Assembly (NCBI RefSeq): GCF_051020955.1
Contig: NC_135013.1
Coordinates: 39,431,087 to 39,495,086, forward strand
From: Megalopta genalis
Lineage: Eukaryota; Arthropoda; Insecta; Hymenoptera; Halictidae
Length of the DNA stretch: 64,000 nucleotides
Reading direction: 5' to 3'
Shown: piece by piece, positions 24,893-35,609 of the stretch
Layout: each line of letters begins with the position of its first letter
Numbering within the stretch: position 1 is the first letter of the stretch
Made by a program: the position numbers and the translations under genes
Notes under the pieces: model-generated
What the model was told of the DNA's origin: nothing
What the model saw: only the letters and a program-made list of their open reading frames with translations
The model's database searches: none

Positions 24893-27713
24893 ATGTGCCT
24901 GCTTCTCGAGACGAAACAGTCGCCATCAGGCCCATTATCGAGGTAGGAAGACAAGGCTCCGGGCAAATAAATCAAATGTTCCACGGGGTAGACCGAACCC
25001 GGCAGTTTAGCGACACTCCTTGCTGAAAGATCATTTACCGATGCTAAATATTTCACGATTTTCTAAACGCTTTCCCGACCAATTTTCCACGGTGCTGGCC
25101 ACTCGATCGATTCGAATTTTTAATTATATTAACCCCTTGCACTACGCTGAAACTCGGTAAAAGCCGTGCCAAAGCCGTGCGCCCGAATGGTCGAAAAAGG
25201 AGCCGAACGGCGGAGCCCGAGTGTCGGAGATTATTTATAATATTATATATGTTATATATATTATTTTTATTATTTTTATTATATTATTATATTATTTATT
25301 TTTATTATTTTTATTATATTATCATATTATTTATTTTTATTATTTATATATATAAAATAACCTTGGCCCAAGATTAACCCTTTTAGTGCCGGAGGCCGAT
25401 ATATCGGCCCTCGATGCACTGGCGAAAAGTGCCAGAGCCGATATATCGGCCCGCACCTTGTAGCGTTATAAATAGATAAATACGTTATAAATAGTCTAAT
25501 TTCATTACGAGAGAAAAATTAGCGTCACTGTTTCATTCTCTATTTTGTCCTTAATACACTGCTTTTTGAATTATGTAAATATTGCTTTTCGTTCGGTTTT
25601 TATGAACCTTTTTCTAAATCCTAGTAAAATCGTAAAATTCGGCCGGTTATATTCGCATAAGCACTTTTTTTTCGCCCGGCACTAAAAGGGTTGAGACTCG
25701 TCTCAAACTCGAGATGTACATGTTGGCCTGAAATGTCGATAACGAGTCTGATTCGTGATATCCACGTTTGGCATGAAATTAAACAACGAGTCCGACTCGT
25801 GACATTCAAGTTTGGCCTAAAATTGTCATCACGAGCCAGACTCGTGAAAACAGTGCAAGGGGTTAACAAGTTCCACGCCTGAATTTTTTATTCAGACCAT
25901 TTGATATCTTTACTAAAGAATCATACGTTATATGTAATTATTAATCATTGCGTATATATACAGTAAATTGTCCCTAATTGACTCAGATTGTACACAAAAA
26001 CGGACAATTTAGTAAGAGGCTCGTTTCTATAGTTACCGATTGTCAGCAATTATAAAAACGAGCCGTAAAGCTCGAATAATCGTATCTCCTCCTCCCAAAT
26101 TGTTCATTTGTGTGCACAATCTGAGCGTCGATTGGGGAGAATTTACTGTACCTTGAAAACTCTGAAAAAATGATCTTGAAAAAAGAAAAACAACTATATC
26201 TTGCATCGCATTCGTCTCATAATACCAGTCAAGTCCCGTGTAAGAAATTCGCTTCTAATGTCGCTATTGGTGGAGACATTTAGATGGAAACGCGTAGGTG
26301 GGCCACCCTGTATTCGCCTAGGAAGAGAGAAAACGGAGAGTTCGCATATCTCACGAAACATTTCCATTCCGCAGAATCATATCCCGGCCGAAAGGCCCCG
26401 AAGACTGCCCCGAAGAATGTGGTAATGGAACGTGTAATAGCACCGCATCACCTGGGACGACCTACTGCCTAGAATCTCTGACGCGTCCAGGCGGAGCAAC
26501 GGCACTGGCCAGCATGGTGCCCACGGACAGTTCGAACCTGGTCACGGCGCTGGAGACCACCAAAGTTGACAAAGACGGCAATCGTCCGTACTCGAGGATC
26601 CTATATGGTCCGGCCGAGGAGAGGATCGCGGAAGCCTCCAGCTGCGAGGCGAATTCGCGTGATCCGCCGGTGACCTTCATCGATTGCACGGCGAGCCGCA
26701 AGGGGACACTGGCTAGGGTCACCAAGTGTTTCAACGAGATCGCGAGTCGCGAGAAGAACTACTACGAGACCAACGTGGAGGATGGTGACCCGACGGCTGT
26801 GGGTTACCAACGTCCGTCGCAGAACGACGCGTGTCGGCGGGACGTTTTCGAAACGAGAGTGGACAAACACGGGCCAAGAACGCGTCTGATCAATCATCCA
26901 ACGGATTGCAAACGTTATTGCGGCTACATGGAGTCTAAGGCGAGCTGCGACGGGCCGTCTGCTAGGATAATTCAGGCACCGGGCGAGTCTGTCTACGAGC
27001 AGAAATACCTGGCGACTGGCCCTGCTGCTAGAGACGATGTAAACGAACGCAGGAATGGGCTGGATCCCTCTGAAAACAAGAAGTCTATTCCCGTGAAGAC
27101 CAGGGTAAGCTGTCTAAGACCGACCTGTCCTCCAAAAGCTTGTGCTTCGCTAGAGAATTCGCAATCAGAATCGAACTCGGTCGATCAGGTGCAATTGGAC
27201 TATACCGGCTCAATTAGGTGCGAACCGATCAAGCCCGTCACTCAGCCAGAAGCTGCCAAGGTACCGGTCGAGGAACAATGTAAAACGAAGGAACTGGTTG
27301 ACTGCGATAGCTCGAAGCTGAAGGACCCGAAGGCGAGAAGCAAACCTGGATACGTGCCGGCTCTCAAGGAAACCTCGGACTGCGCCAGCAACCATGTTCC
27401 TCGGATAGAACCGCAGGAATTGTTGACGTGTTATAGGGATTACGTGCCTTCCACTCTGCTGGAGCGCTACGAAGCTTGCCGATCGAAACGGAACGGTCTT
27501 CAGGATCAGTGCTTCCTGCCTGTCCCACGGGCGGTGATCGAACTGAAGAAGAACGAAGCGATTTCGCGCAACTGCGATCACCGAGATCTACCGAACAATC
27601 AGAATGCGGACTGCCAAAGCGTGGGCACCGGTCACACCTTGGTGACACCGCCAGCCAGCATCGCTTCCGGGTTCTTCGAGAACATGACCGAATTAATGGA
27701 AAATGTTTGTTGA
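24893..27713 (+). CDS. Unrecognised repeat-motif, Cys-containing protein (two coding exons)
   Basis: Model: exon 24893-24942 joined to exon 26375-27713, giving 462 residues and ending in TGA. Donor AG|gtagga and acceptor ccgcag|AATC agree in phase, and joining puts a copy of the protein's own repeat at the N-terminus, which supports the model. About six copies of a loose motif, E-[TS]-K/R-x(3-6)-G-P-x-[AST]-R-[ILV]-[IL], occur around residues 5-19, 76-94, 122-134, 146-160, 176-190 and 203-217, often followed within 5-15 residues by Cys. No signal peptide or membrane segment is visible, so it is probably intracellular. The middle (about 230-330) is Lys/Glu/Pro-rich and the C-terminal third has regularly spaced Cys. 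I do not recognise the family. The upstream frame is open without ATG to 24696, so a further 5' exon is possible. Codon use is GC-richer than the flanks. Confidence 0.75.
25133..25862. mobile_element. TTAA-flanked element in the intron of the first gene (outer)
   Basis: Flanked by TTAA at 25129-25132 and 25863-25866. The ends are inverted: CCCCTTGCACT on the left and the same reading inward from the right. The 730-bp body includes a second TTAA element at 25378-25690 and three ACGAGTC-N-GACTCGT-like palindromes in units of about 50 bp (25740-25855). There is no transposase. It is a piggyBac-type non-autonomous insertion wholly inside the 1,432-bp intron. Confidence 0.75.
25378..25690. mobile_element. 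TTAA element nested in the outer TTAA element
   Basis: The left flank is TTAA (25374-25377) and the right flank TTGA (25691-25694, probably a mutated TTAA). Inverted ends read CCCTTTTAGTGCCGG. The body is 313 bp and contains two GCCGATATATCGGC palindromes near 25400 and 25438. No coding capacity. Its position inside 25133-25862 makes it the younger insertion. Confidence 0.75.
25961..26148. mobile_element. TA-flanked foldback element, family 1, copy C
   Basis: 188 bp between TA at 25959-25960 and 26149-26150, CAGTAAATT at the left end and AATTTACTG at the right. Its halves carry 'ctcagattgtacacaaaaac' and the inverted 'gtgtgcacaatctgag'. It lies in the intron of the first + strand gene. Confidence 0.88.
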
Positions 27714-27766
27714 ACGTGTCGAACGATTTCGTCGTGTTGTGACCTTGTAACGTTTCGTGAACGAGG

Positions 27767-27772
27767 AATAAA
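27767..27772 (+). terminator. Polyadenylation signal of the first gene
   Basis: AATAAA 54 bp after the TGA that ends the last coding exon. The position fits a short 3' untranslated region and separates this gene from the next. Confidence 0.65.
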
Positions 27773-28101
27773 GAATCACGCGACCGGAATGAATGTGTGA
27801 AAGATTTTTGTTTGATCTCGATTAAAAATACATTGATTTAATTAGTCATCGGTAAATATAGTAGAGAGCTCCGATTATCCGGAATGCTGTAGAATTCAGT
27901 AAGAATTTATCCTAGTGTGTGTACAGTGTGATAGGTTTTTGATCTGATAATTCGAGATTAGTTCGTATGATTATAGTTCTACTGTACTAAATATGTTTTG
28001 CGACATAACAGTGCCTTTTTATTTAAATTTTACGTCGTCTTTACACTTTTATTATATTTCTTATATACATTAGTACTCATCCATTACATTGATACATAAA
28101 T

Positions 28102-28140
<39 letters not shown>

Positions 28141-28489
28141 AATAAATACATAAATCAAATATATGTAATAAATATATAAATATATAAAATAACGATATAC
28201 CTGTACAAAAGATATAAACGTATATATATTATAATATATATAATAATATAATAATATATATATATATAATATAATATTGTAATTATAATATATATAATAT
28301 ATTATAACGTATATAAATTATAATTAGGTCGCAGAACTTCATGCATTCGCAGCGTATAAAATAAAACAACTGATTCTCTAATCAAGCACCCCTTCAGTAT
28401 ATTTTGAATATCCTGGAACTGCTCATGGAAAATAGAATTTGATTTCATCGCGATCACTTTGGAATTACCTAAAACAGTGATTCTTTCAG
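27773..28489. other. A+T-rich spacer between the two plus-strand genes
   Basis: An (AT)n microsatellite lies at 28104-28135 and further AT-dinucleotide runs to about 28320. The 5' exon(s) of the second gene must be here or further upstream, but none is recognisable. Confidence 0.5.
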
Positions 28490-30004
28490 ACAAAACCCGC
28501 GCCGATTCCCGAACCCAAAACAAAGTCGAAACCATCAAAGAAATCGGAACCAAAGGATAAGAAAGCCGAACCCACTCGCGCGAAAAGGATTCGTGTGAGG
28601 CGAGTGAAATCTAGAGAATTGTACTCGGGATCGGTTTATATAGACTGTGATTGCTATCATCGAAACGGATTGCAACACGATTGCCCGCGTACTTCTTGCG
28701 GTGGTGAGTGTGTTTTGTAGTAAATTCAATTAAATGTTTCGCTCGGAACAATGTCCGATCGTATTGTAGGAACGAGAAACATAAAACTGAAAGTTACGCA
28801 ATATTTTAGATCGAGTCGAATGAATTTTCTCGATCTTCATTCACATTTTCACAAACAAGAGAAACTGTGCAGTTATGAAATGGTTTCAGTAGATGAAAAC
28901 ACAATATATGTTAATCTGTAATTTTTAAATGATTTCAGGAAAATGAGAAATAAAATCTGTGTTAACCTGAACATTTTTAATAATTGTAGTAAATGGAAGA
29001 CGATATTTGTGTTACATTGAAAATCTTAAATGGTTCCAGTAAATCAAAAGCAAAATTTGTGTCAAGAGTTGAAATTTTTAAACGATTTCAGTAAATGAAA
29101 AATAAAATCTATGTTAAACTGGTAAATTATTCTAGTAAATAAAAAAATGAGATCTGTGTTAAACTGAAATTTCTAAATTATTTTAGTAAACGAAGAATAA
29201 AATCTGTGTTAAACTGAAAATTTTTAATGATTGTAATAAATGAAAAACCACAAAATTATATTAAACCGAAAATTTTAAATGATGCAAATGAAAACAAAAT
29301 CTCTGTTAAATTATACTGAACTTTCTGTAAATGTACAAAATCTGAATTCCAATTATTACATAATCATTAGTAAAAAGTATTTGTATTTACAAATGCACTA
29401 AAGATTTTGACGTCTATGAAACCGTAAAATGATGTTTATTATAATAATGTGATTATGGAGCTTATAACGATCGATTTTAAAGAACCCCAGTTTCGTGAAT
29501 CGGTTCACAGAAAGTTCCATTACCATGGAAATCTACGATCTAGCAATTGCAAATAAAACTTCGTCCATATTGGCTGCAGGTCGTCCACCGTGCCTAGTGA
29601 AGCCTTGGCCCGAATGCGATCTGGGAGTGTATTTCATGGACAAATGGGAAAAGTACTACGACCATTTAGACACGATACCACCCACCTCGTTTTGCGGGTC
29701 GAAGGAAGCTTGGCAAGCGATTCTCGAGGAGGAGAAACGAAAACGAGCGGGGGATAAATGTCGTGAGGAACTGTTACCGCAGAATAATGAGACTGGGGAT
29801 GGCAAACAGCCCGCAAAAATTGTTCATTCCAAGAAACTAGAGGACACCGTGTGCGAGTGTTCAGAGAGACCAGATGGAATCGCGGAAGAATACGTGATGA
29901 TACCCATAAAAGTGAATTCCAAGGAGTCGCAAAGTGTTAAGAATGATAAATCGTCCGGTTTTTGTGACAGTAAGTGTAGCGCGAGTGTGAGAACGGAAAG
30001 CTGA
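28490..30004 (+). CDS. Unrecognised Cys/Lys-rich protein, last two exons (5' end not found)
   Basis: Exon 28490-28703 follows ttctttcag and ends GCGGTG|gtgagt. Exon 29511-30004 follows cggttcacag and ends in TGA. The phases agree (1/1) and give 235 residues. The first 40 residues are Lys/Pro/Arg-rich (PEPKTKSKPSKKSEPKDKKA-like) and look disordered or nucleic-acid binding. A Cys cluster follows (DCDCYHRNG...DCPRTSCG). The last exon has RPPCLVKPWPECDLGVYFMD, then an acidic/basic middle, then CECSE and FCDSKC near the end. I do not recognise the family. The in-frame ATG at 29525 is internal. The 807-bp intron holds a tandem repeat. Same strand as and 0.8 kb from the upstream gene; co-expression is possible but not shown. 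Confidence 0.7.
28870..29320. repeat. Degenerate 50-bp tandem repeat inside the intron
   Basis: About nine units with the landmark 'atctgtgttaaactg' recur at 45-53-bp spacing from about 28905 to 29300. The linker in several units reads 'aatgatttcagtaaatga', so each unit offers an AG acceptor look-alike within the intron of the second gene. Confidence 0.8.
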
Positions 30005-30118
30005 ACATTATTATAGTAATTTTTCTTGTAAAATTACTTCTATTTGCTAGAGGATATGAAATTGAATTAGACATGTTTCCGTGAATGTTCCTATATCATT
30101 ATGTCACCCGAAGTGACT

Positions 30119-30124
30119 AATAAA
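30119..30124 (+). terminator. Polyadenylation signal of the second gene
   Basis: AATAAA 115 bp after the TGA at 30002-30004, in A+T-rich sequence. Confidence 0.55.
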
Positions 30125-30454
30125 ATTGCAATACACAGCAGTGCAAGAATAACAGATCTGTAAATTAAAAAGAATTATATATAAATGAAGTTTGTACTTT
30201 CCGTTTCTATTAAAAAGCTACTCGAAAGTCCAGCTGCGTTGAAAGTTGTAAATCAATTGTGCAGCGATCTCATTTCAGAATAATTTATTTAATACAGACA
30301 CGTTGTTAGAATAAAGGTGATAGATGTTTAATTATGGGGACAAGGACGAAAGACTTCAGTAACCATAAATAAGTAAATTTTCTATGTCTTCAAATCCTTA
30401 ATTATTATTTATATATTCCTTATTATTTTCAGCGAATCGGTTCGTCCGTAAATA

Positions 30455-30657
30455 GACTGCAGAATTGATATGTAAAATCAAAATTGTCTGTATTAATTGC
30501 GAAATACAGAAGCAACGTATGAATTCATTTCTTATCTTAATAATTTTAATTAGTTGAAAGCAATATGTATACAGTATTTTTAAATAGTTTATAAAGGTTT
30601 TCAACGTTTTGTATTTGATCTGTTTATTTTTACTATAAATGCATACAATTCGCAGTC
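30455..30657. mobile_element. Short element, GACTGC family, copy 1
   Basis: 203 bp with inverted ends GACTGCAGAATT-GATATG and (reading in from the right) GACTGCGAATTGTATGC, flanked by TA on each side (30453-30454, 30658-30659). Related full-length copies are at 47928-48122 and 53486-53682, with half-copies elsewhere. No coding capacity. Confidence 0.65.
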
Positions 30658-31550
30658 TATGCATAAAAGACAGTTCGCAATGATACATACGAATTCACGA
30701 TTACCCAACGAACGAAACAAACATAAGCCCTTGTCGCGATGATTAGGTGAAAAGAAATAACTGGATATTTACGAGCGAGCAAACACCGTTCTAATAGGAT
30801 TTCGAGCAATTCGTATGCGACGTAGGGCGAATCATTCGCGGCTATTTGCGTTTTGTGATTCTTTCCACGTTGGAAACTCACCACTAAAAGAAACAAATGA
30901 AACGTGCGTGTGTACCGGAAGTCGTGGTACATAACCGCGACTACGCTAAGAATACTGTTTTATTTCCGGCCTCGGAAAAATGGGAGCCCAAAATATCTCG
31001 TATATCTGCTTCGGGGGCGAAGTCGAAATTAAATTTGGGTTACGCCCGTAATATTCCCAATGTTTCTCCCTGGTCTAAACGAAAGTTCTTATCAGCTAGA
31101 TATTTTTTCATGAACATGAGAATTTTCATTCTTGTTTATTGTTTTATGAAACAACATGCGTAACATTGATTAAGCCACATAAAATTGATTAAGCAGAGCA
31201 GACTCCACTAAAGACAACACTAATTTCTACTCTAATGGAATTACTTGTTGAATTTTTATTTTTGACGAATTTTGTGTTCATTTATCATACTTTGGTGAAA
31301 CATAGTTTTAACTTTACAGAAATTTAAAGACAACTTTACATAAAGGACTGTAATCCATTCAATGTTTAGCCTGTGTACGTGACACGGTCGAGAACTGCAT
31401 TCGTTAATTTGTGTTATTTATGACAAATCTCAGCTACTATGACATTTATGTGATTTGTAAATATGAATCTAATATATGGTATCCATATAATACTGATAAT
31501 ATAATATCCATATAATATAATAAAAATCATCAAAATAAAAAGTATATATA
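30658..31550. other. Non-coding sequence
   Basis: Open frames at 30657-30932 (-) and 30897-31163 (+) overlap each other and lack features. Nothing is supported. Confidence 0.45.
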
Positions 31551-32186
31551 CAGTTAATGACAAAATTGAACGCACAGCTTTTAAAACGTAATAACTTTCT
31601 TAAAACTGGACTAAGCGACTAGAATTTTTTTTAAATAGTGACGGGACTAGTCTATTAGAAGATGATCAAAATACTTTTTTTAAATTTTGCTATTACTTGG
31701 AATGACAAAAAGAAATAAAAAGCGAGAGTTTTTTAACTTTTTTATCTGAGCCTATAACAGAAATTTAAAAAATGCGGTAACTTATATGCATGATGAAAAT
31801 TTTATCGAAATCGGTTGATGTTATGATGAGTTACAACAAATTAGAGATGGCAAAACTCGCAGTTTTATTACGATTTATTATATATATAATAAATCGAAAT
31901 AAAACTGTGAGTTTTGCCATCTCTAATTTATATATATATATATTATTATTATAACCGATTTCGATGAAATTTTCAGCACGCATGTAAGTTACCGAGATCT
32001 ACGAACGCACTTTTTAAATTTTTGTTACAAGCTAAGATAAAAAAGTTAAAAACAAGAGCTTCTTTTGTCATCCCAAGTAATAGCAAAATTAGTCTCTCCA
32101 TCATCTAAAAAAAATTCATGTCACTCAGTTCTAAAACAATTATTGCTTCTAAAAAGCAATAATATGCTCAATTTTGTTAGTAACTG
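31551..32186. mobile_element. 636-bp near-perfect foldback element (Tc1-like ends)
   Basis: Flanked by TA (31549-31550, 32187-32188). The left half is repeated in inverse over the whole length: CAGTTAATGACAAAATTGA against CAGTTACTAACAAAATTGA from the right. The innermost part (31838-31929) is an almost perfect stem: 'agagatggcaaaactcgcag' and its complement around a tatatata loop. Transcription in either direction would give a hairpin RNA of over 600 nt. No transposase remains. Confidence 0.85.
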
Positions 32187-33388
32187 TATATTTCTTCCAA
32201 TACCTTTTCATTTTAGTCAACACCGAAAGGGTGAGAACGACAAATAATAGTGTTCCTCGACAAATCATTTTATACAATCGCCACTACAAAATCAGGCATT
32301 TCAATTGCAAAACGAACGGAGAAATTTGTTCTGAAATATTAAAATGAAGTAAATATTTGGTAAACAGTTGGTAAACGCACTTATTCAAAACTGAACTGTA
32401 ATGCGTATGTTAAATTATATGCAATATTTAGAAACACTTATTTCATTGCTCTGCAATGTTCACTTGGGTTTGCGAGTCGTAGAAATAAGTTCCACTGGAT
32501 TTTACAAGGCAGTCTGAGAAAGCAGAGATTTACATGAAAATCCGCAAATCTCTTTATATCGTTGCCGCATCAACTAAAGCAGATAGAGAGGCCGACGAGT
32601 CTCGGACCCGGACAGAAATGATCTCGAGGGAAGCTCCGCGGCTGCCATATAATATTCGTAAGTCTAATCCCTTTTAGAGAGACAGTACGCGACTTTCAGG
32701 CGGTTTAAAAACAGCCTACGACGTGGATTCGCCGGCTCGGTCCCGCGGATTAAGAGGAACGCACGTGCGGCGGCGCCGGAAATAACGGAGCGTGATCCGT
32801 GCTCGTGAGCGAACGACTTCCGGTGCCCGCGGCCAGCCGCCATTTGCATCCAGCATTTGCATCGCGGCGACGGTATCTGAATAAAAACGGGAACCACTTT
32901 GTTCCGTCCGGAGCGAATTGTTTGTCTTCTTAACGTCGGGCTTGTTCGTTCACCCCGAGCCAATCAATGGCCTTCGACGTAACTTGAATCGTTCTCGTGG
33001 CAGAGAAGTTGGGCCTTGCTGAAAAGTATCGTGCCAAAATAGGGTAAAAGAAATTTGGAACCTGGAAGCTGAAAGATTCTTACAAGGGAACTCTGTTCAG
33101 AACCGACTAAAATAATATTTTAAATGACAAATAGTAAATAGATATTTCATTTTAGATCATGCATGTATTTTTGAGAATAAAATATTTTTCATTTGCTCGT
33201 AAGAATGTAAAAAATAAAATATTTTGTTCGTTGTAAACAATTTTTCAGATATTATTTCATGTAGCGTTCTCTTTGATTAATTTCTTATCATCGAATAAAA
33301 TATTTTTATTTCACTAAGTCATGGTGGAAAATATAATTATTTTGGTAATCTAAAACGAACGAAGTACTTTTCCTCTGTCTATTATAAA
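32187..33388. other. Non-coding, with a GC-rich island at 32560-33010
   Basis: CpG-dense at 32570-32990. A 99-codon - strand frame (32664-32963) has no features. Flanks are A+T-rich. Nothing else is recognised. Confidence 0.4.
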
Positions 33389-33392
33389 CATA

Positions 33393-34014
33393 TGTTACCG
33401 TGAATGACCGAAATTGGAGAATGTCGACTTTCACCGGTGAATGTCAACAGATACCAAATACGTCTGTGAAAGATCGAATATTTCATTACATTGTTGTACA
33501 TTCGGACCCTCTCCGGTATGTGTCGACAATCACAGATATGCTCTGGTGGAGGTCCAAAACCTGTCATTGCAAAAGGAAGTGTTCCACAAATAAATGCAGT
33601 TGTAAAAACAAGGGACTCTTGTGCAATTCAAAGTGTCATAATAGTTTAAGTTGTTGCAATAAATAAGATTTGAATCACATAAGTAAGTAATTTTTTTATT
33701 ACTATTACTTTCTTTTCTCATGTAGAATGTACCGTGTATTTTAAATTCTTGGTCATTCCTTTCAGAAAGAGAGGCGAAAAAGTTACGTCACCCTTGTGGC
33801 GTTTTATAGCGACTGAATTACGGAGAAGAAAATATAAATCTCCAACATGTTCAACATTCGCCATTAGTGCATGGTGAATGTCAACATTTACCGATGTAAG
33901 TCAGAAATAAGGGTATTTAGCAAATATTTCGGACATACACCAAGCGACTATGTGAATGTTGACATTCACCGGTGAAAGTCGACATTCTCCAGATTTCGGT
34001 GTTTCACTGTAACA
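33393..34014 (+). mobile_element. Ginger2-like element, internally deleted
   Basis: Flanked by a perfect 4-bp duplication CATA (33389-33392 and 34015-34018). The ends start TGTTAC and form inverted repeats of about 55 bp that share AATGTCGACTTTCACCGGTG on both sides. TGT-R ends, a 4-bp duplication and a Cys-rich tail inside (33538-33666) fit the Ginger2/KRBA2-like group of integrase-type DNA transposons. At 622 bp it is far too short to hold the integrase, so it is a deletion derivative. The superfamily call is inference from ends plus tail. Confidence 0.65.
33538..33666 (+). pseudogene. Cys-rich C-terminal remnant of a transposon integrase-type protein
   Basis: The last 42 codons of an open frame encode a run of nine spaced Cys (C-H-C-K-R-K-C ... 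C-S-C-K-N-K-G-L-L-C ... C-H ... C-C) ending CCNK and stop. Such tails close the integrase-type proteins of KRBA2-like elements. The catalytic core is missing and the frame upstream (33400-33537) runs through the terminal repeat, so no functional protein is expected. Confidence 0.55.
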
Positions 34015-34554
34015 CATACATTCAATATAGTTTTTCAACAAATATACTTTTGAAGACAACAAATTTCCTTTGCAAATATGATGATCCCATTCGGTACCTC
34101 GTTTTACGTTACATTAATCATTTTCACAATTTAATTTCAGCTTGAGAACCGTGGGAAGTATTTCTGTTTTGTGGTTTATGTTGATAAAATAAGAAATATT
34201 TTAATTTATGTTTTGTATTATCAAAATTAAATATTGATTTTCATGCTTCAGCTGTGTATTATCGAAATCAAATATCTTATTTACCGAAATTTTACGTCCT
34301 ATTTGAAGTACTAAATACAATTTCCGAGTTACTCGACAAAATGTCCTAAAACTCTAACAGAGACCACGTGTTTGGAACCCCGTGTTTTTTTCGTACCTTT
34401 ACTAAGTTCCGAAACCTAGTTCCCAAAATATCCATGCAGGACCTCTACCAAGGATTTCCCGGCGTGCCTTTTCTCGTCCCGAAAGAAAAACAAGATTGTA
34501 TTAGTGACGATACGTGTCGGGTCTGTAGAAACACAGCGAAGGGAGAGTAAGAGC

Positions 34555-34558
<4 letters not shown>
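34015..34558. other. Non-coding sequence
   Basis: Nothing recognisable apart from increasing purine content towards the GA repeat. Confidence 0.45.

Positions 34559-34620
<62 letters not shown>
34559..34620. repeat. (GA)n microsatellite
   Basis: An uninterrupted GA run of about 62 bp. The open frames on both strands here encode only Ser/Leu or Arg/Glu repeats and are artefacts. Confidence 0.97.
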
Positions 34621-34625
<5 letters not shown>

Positions 34626-35199
34626 CACTCGGGGACAAATTTAAACCTAGAAGAACTTTCTCCCTGTATAGAGTCAGGCTAAACGAACAATGAAATAAAG
34701 TCGAAGCAGAGAGCGCGGAGGACGAAGGAGGACATCGAACGATTCGTGAGGGAGGAAGACAAAAGAGTGGCGCATGCTGGAGGACAGGCTTAGGGTACAT
34801 TCCAAGTGATAGGGAGGAAGAGTCCAAGGGAGAAACCGAGAAGAGACGAGGCGATCCGTCGCTGGGGGGAAAGAGACGATAAAAACGAGGAAGAATGTTT
34901 GCCGTGGGATCGAACCGGAGGATAAAGTGGATAGAAGGCGGAAGATCTAATTTTTGTATCGAACGGACACGAGATATCGTTGGCTCATGGCGTCCGGAGA
35001 CTCGTCGTCGCGGGACACTATAATTTTATGAACTACGTTGTGCCGTGGCCATGCTGTATCTGATGCTTCGGCTAGTTTATCGTTATTAACTTTTCTGGTC
35101 TTCCGGGCGCACGGCTACGCAAAAGTGCACCGATGCTTTCGCCTTTTTCCAGATAAATATTTCGTTATTTATAGCTACCAACGTCGGAGCGTGTTGTTG
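34621..35199. other. Purine-rich, GC-richer non-coding sequence
   Basis: The + strand is rich in gaggaag/gacgag motifs up to about 34930. No exon with splice borders is seen. Confidence 0.4.
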
Positions 35200-35201
35200 T
35201 A

Positions 35202-35364
35202 CAGTAAATTCAGCCCAATTGACCCTTAGCTTGTACACAAGAATGGACAATTTCGGGAAAGGAGGTACAATTGTTCGAAGCTCGATATCAAGGCTCGAAT
35301 AATCGTATCTCCTCTTACCAAATCTATATGTACAAGCTGAGGGTCAATTAGGGAGAATTTACTA
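35202..35364. mobile_element. TA-flanked foldback element, family 1, copy D
   Basis: 163 bp between TA at 35200-35201 and 35365-35366. The right terminus ends CTA rather than CTG. Inverted halves share 'ttgacccttagcttgtacac' and its complement. It lies 36 bp from copy E in the same orientation. Confidence 0.85.
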
Positions 35365-35400
35365 TATTTTGCTCCTCTTCGATAATCATTTACGTAGATA

Positions 35401-35607
35401 AAGTAAATTCTCCCCAATTATCTTTCAGCTTGTAAACAAAAATCGAGAATTCGGCAAGAGAAGATATGATTATTCGAGCTCGCGGCTAGTTTTTATAGTC
35501 GCCAATTGCCAACAATTATAAAAGTGAGGCTGGAATAATCGTATCTCCTCATCCCAAATTGTTCATTTTTGTCTACAAACTGAGAGACAATTGCAGAGAA
35601 TTTATTG
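35401..35607. mobile_element. TA-flanked foldback element, family 1, copy E
   Basis: 207 bp between TA at 35399-35400 and 35608-35609. Halves share 'cagcttgtaaacaaaaatcg' and the inverted 'tttttgtctacaaactgag', around 'cgccaattgccaacaattat'. The left terminal base is A instead of C. Confidence 0.85.
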
Positions 35608-35609
35608 TA

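Noticed and set aside
29495..29510. GTG-start version of the second gene's last exon
   Set aside because: A GTG start is not expected in a eukaryotic nuclear gene. The acceptor at 29510 and phase match to the exon at 28490-28703 explain the frame better.
34416..34827. - strand frames rich in Ser-Leu repeats
   Set aside because: Translation of a (GA)n microsatellite.
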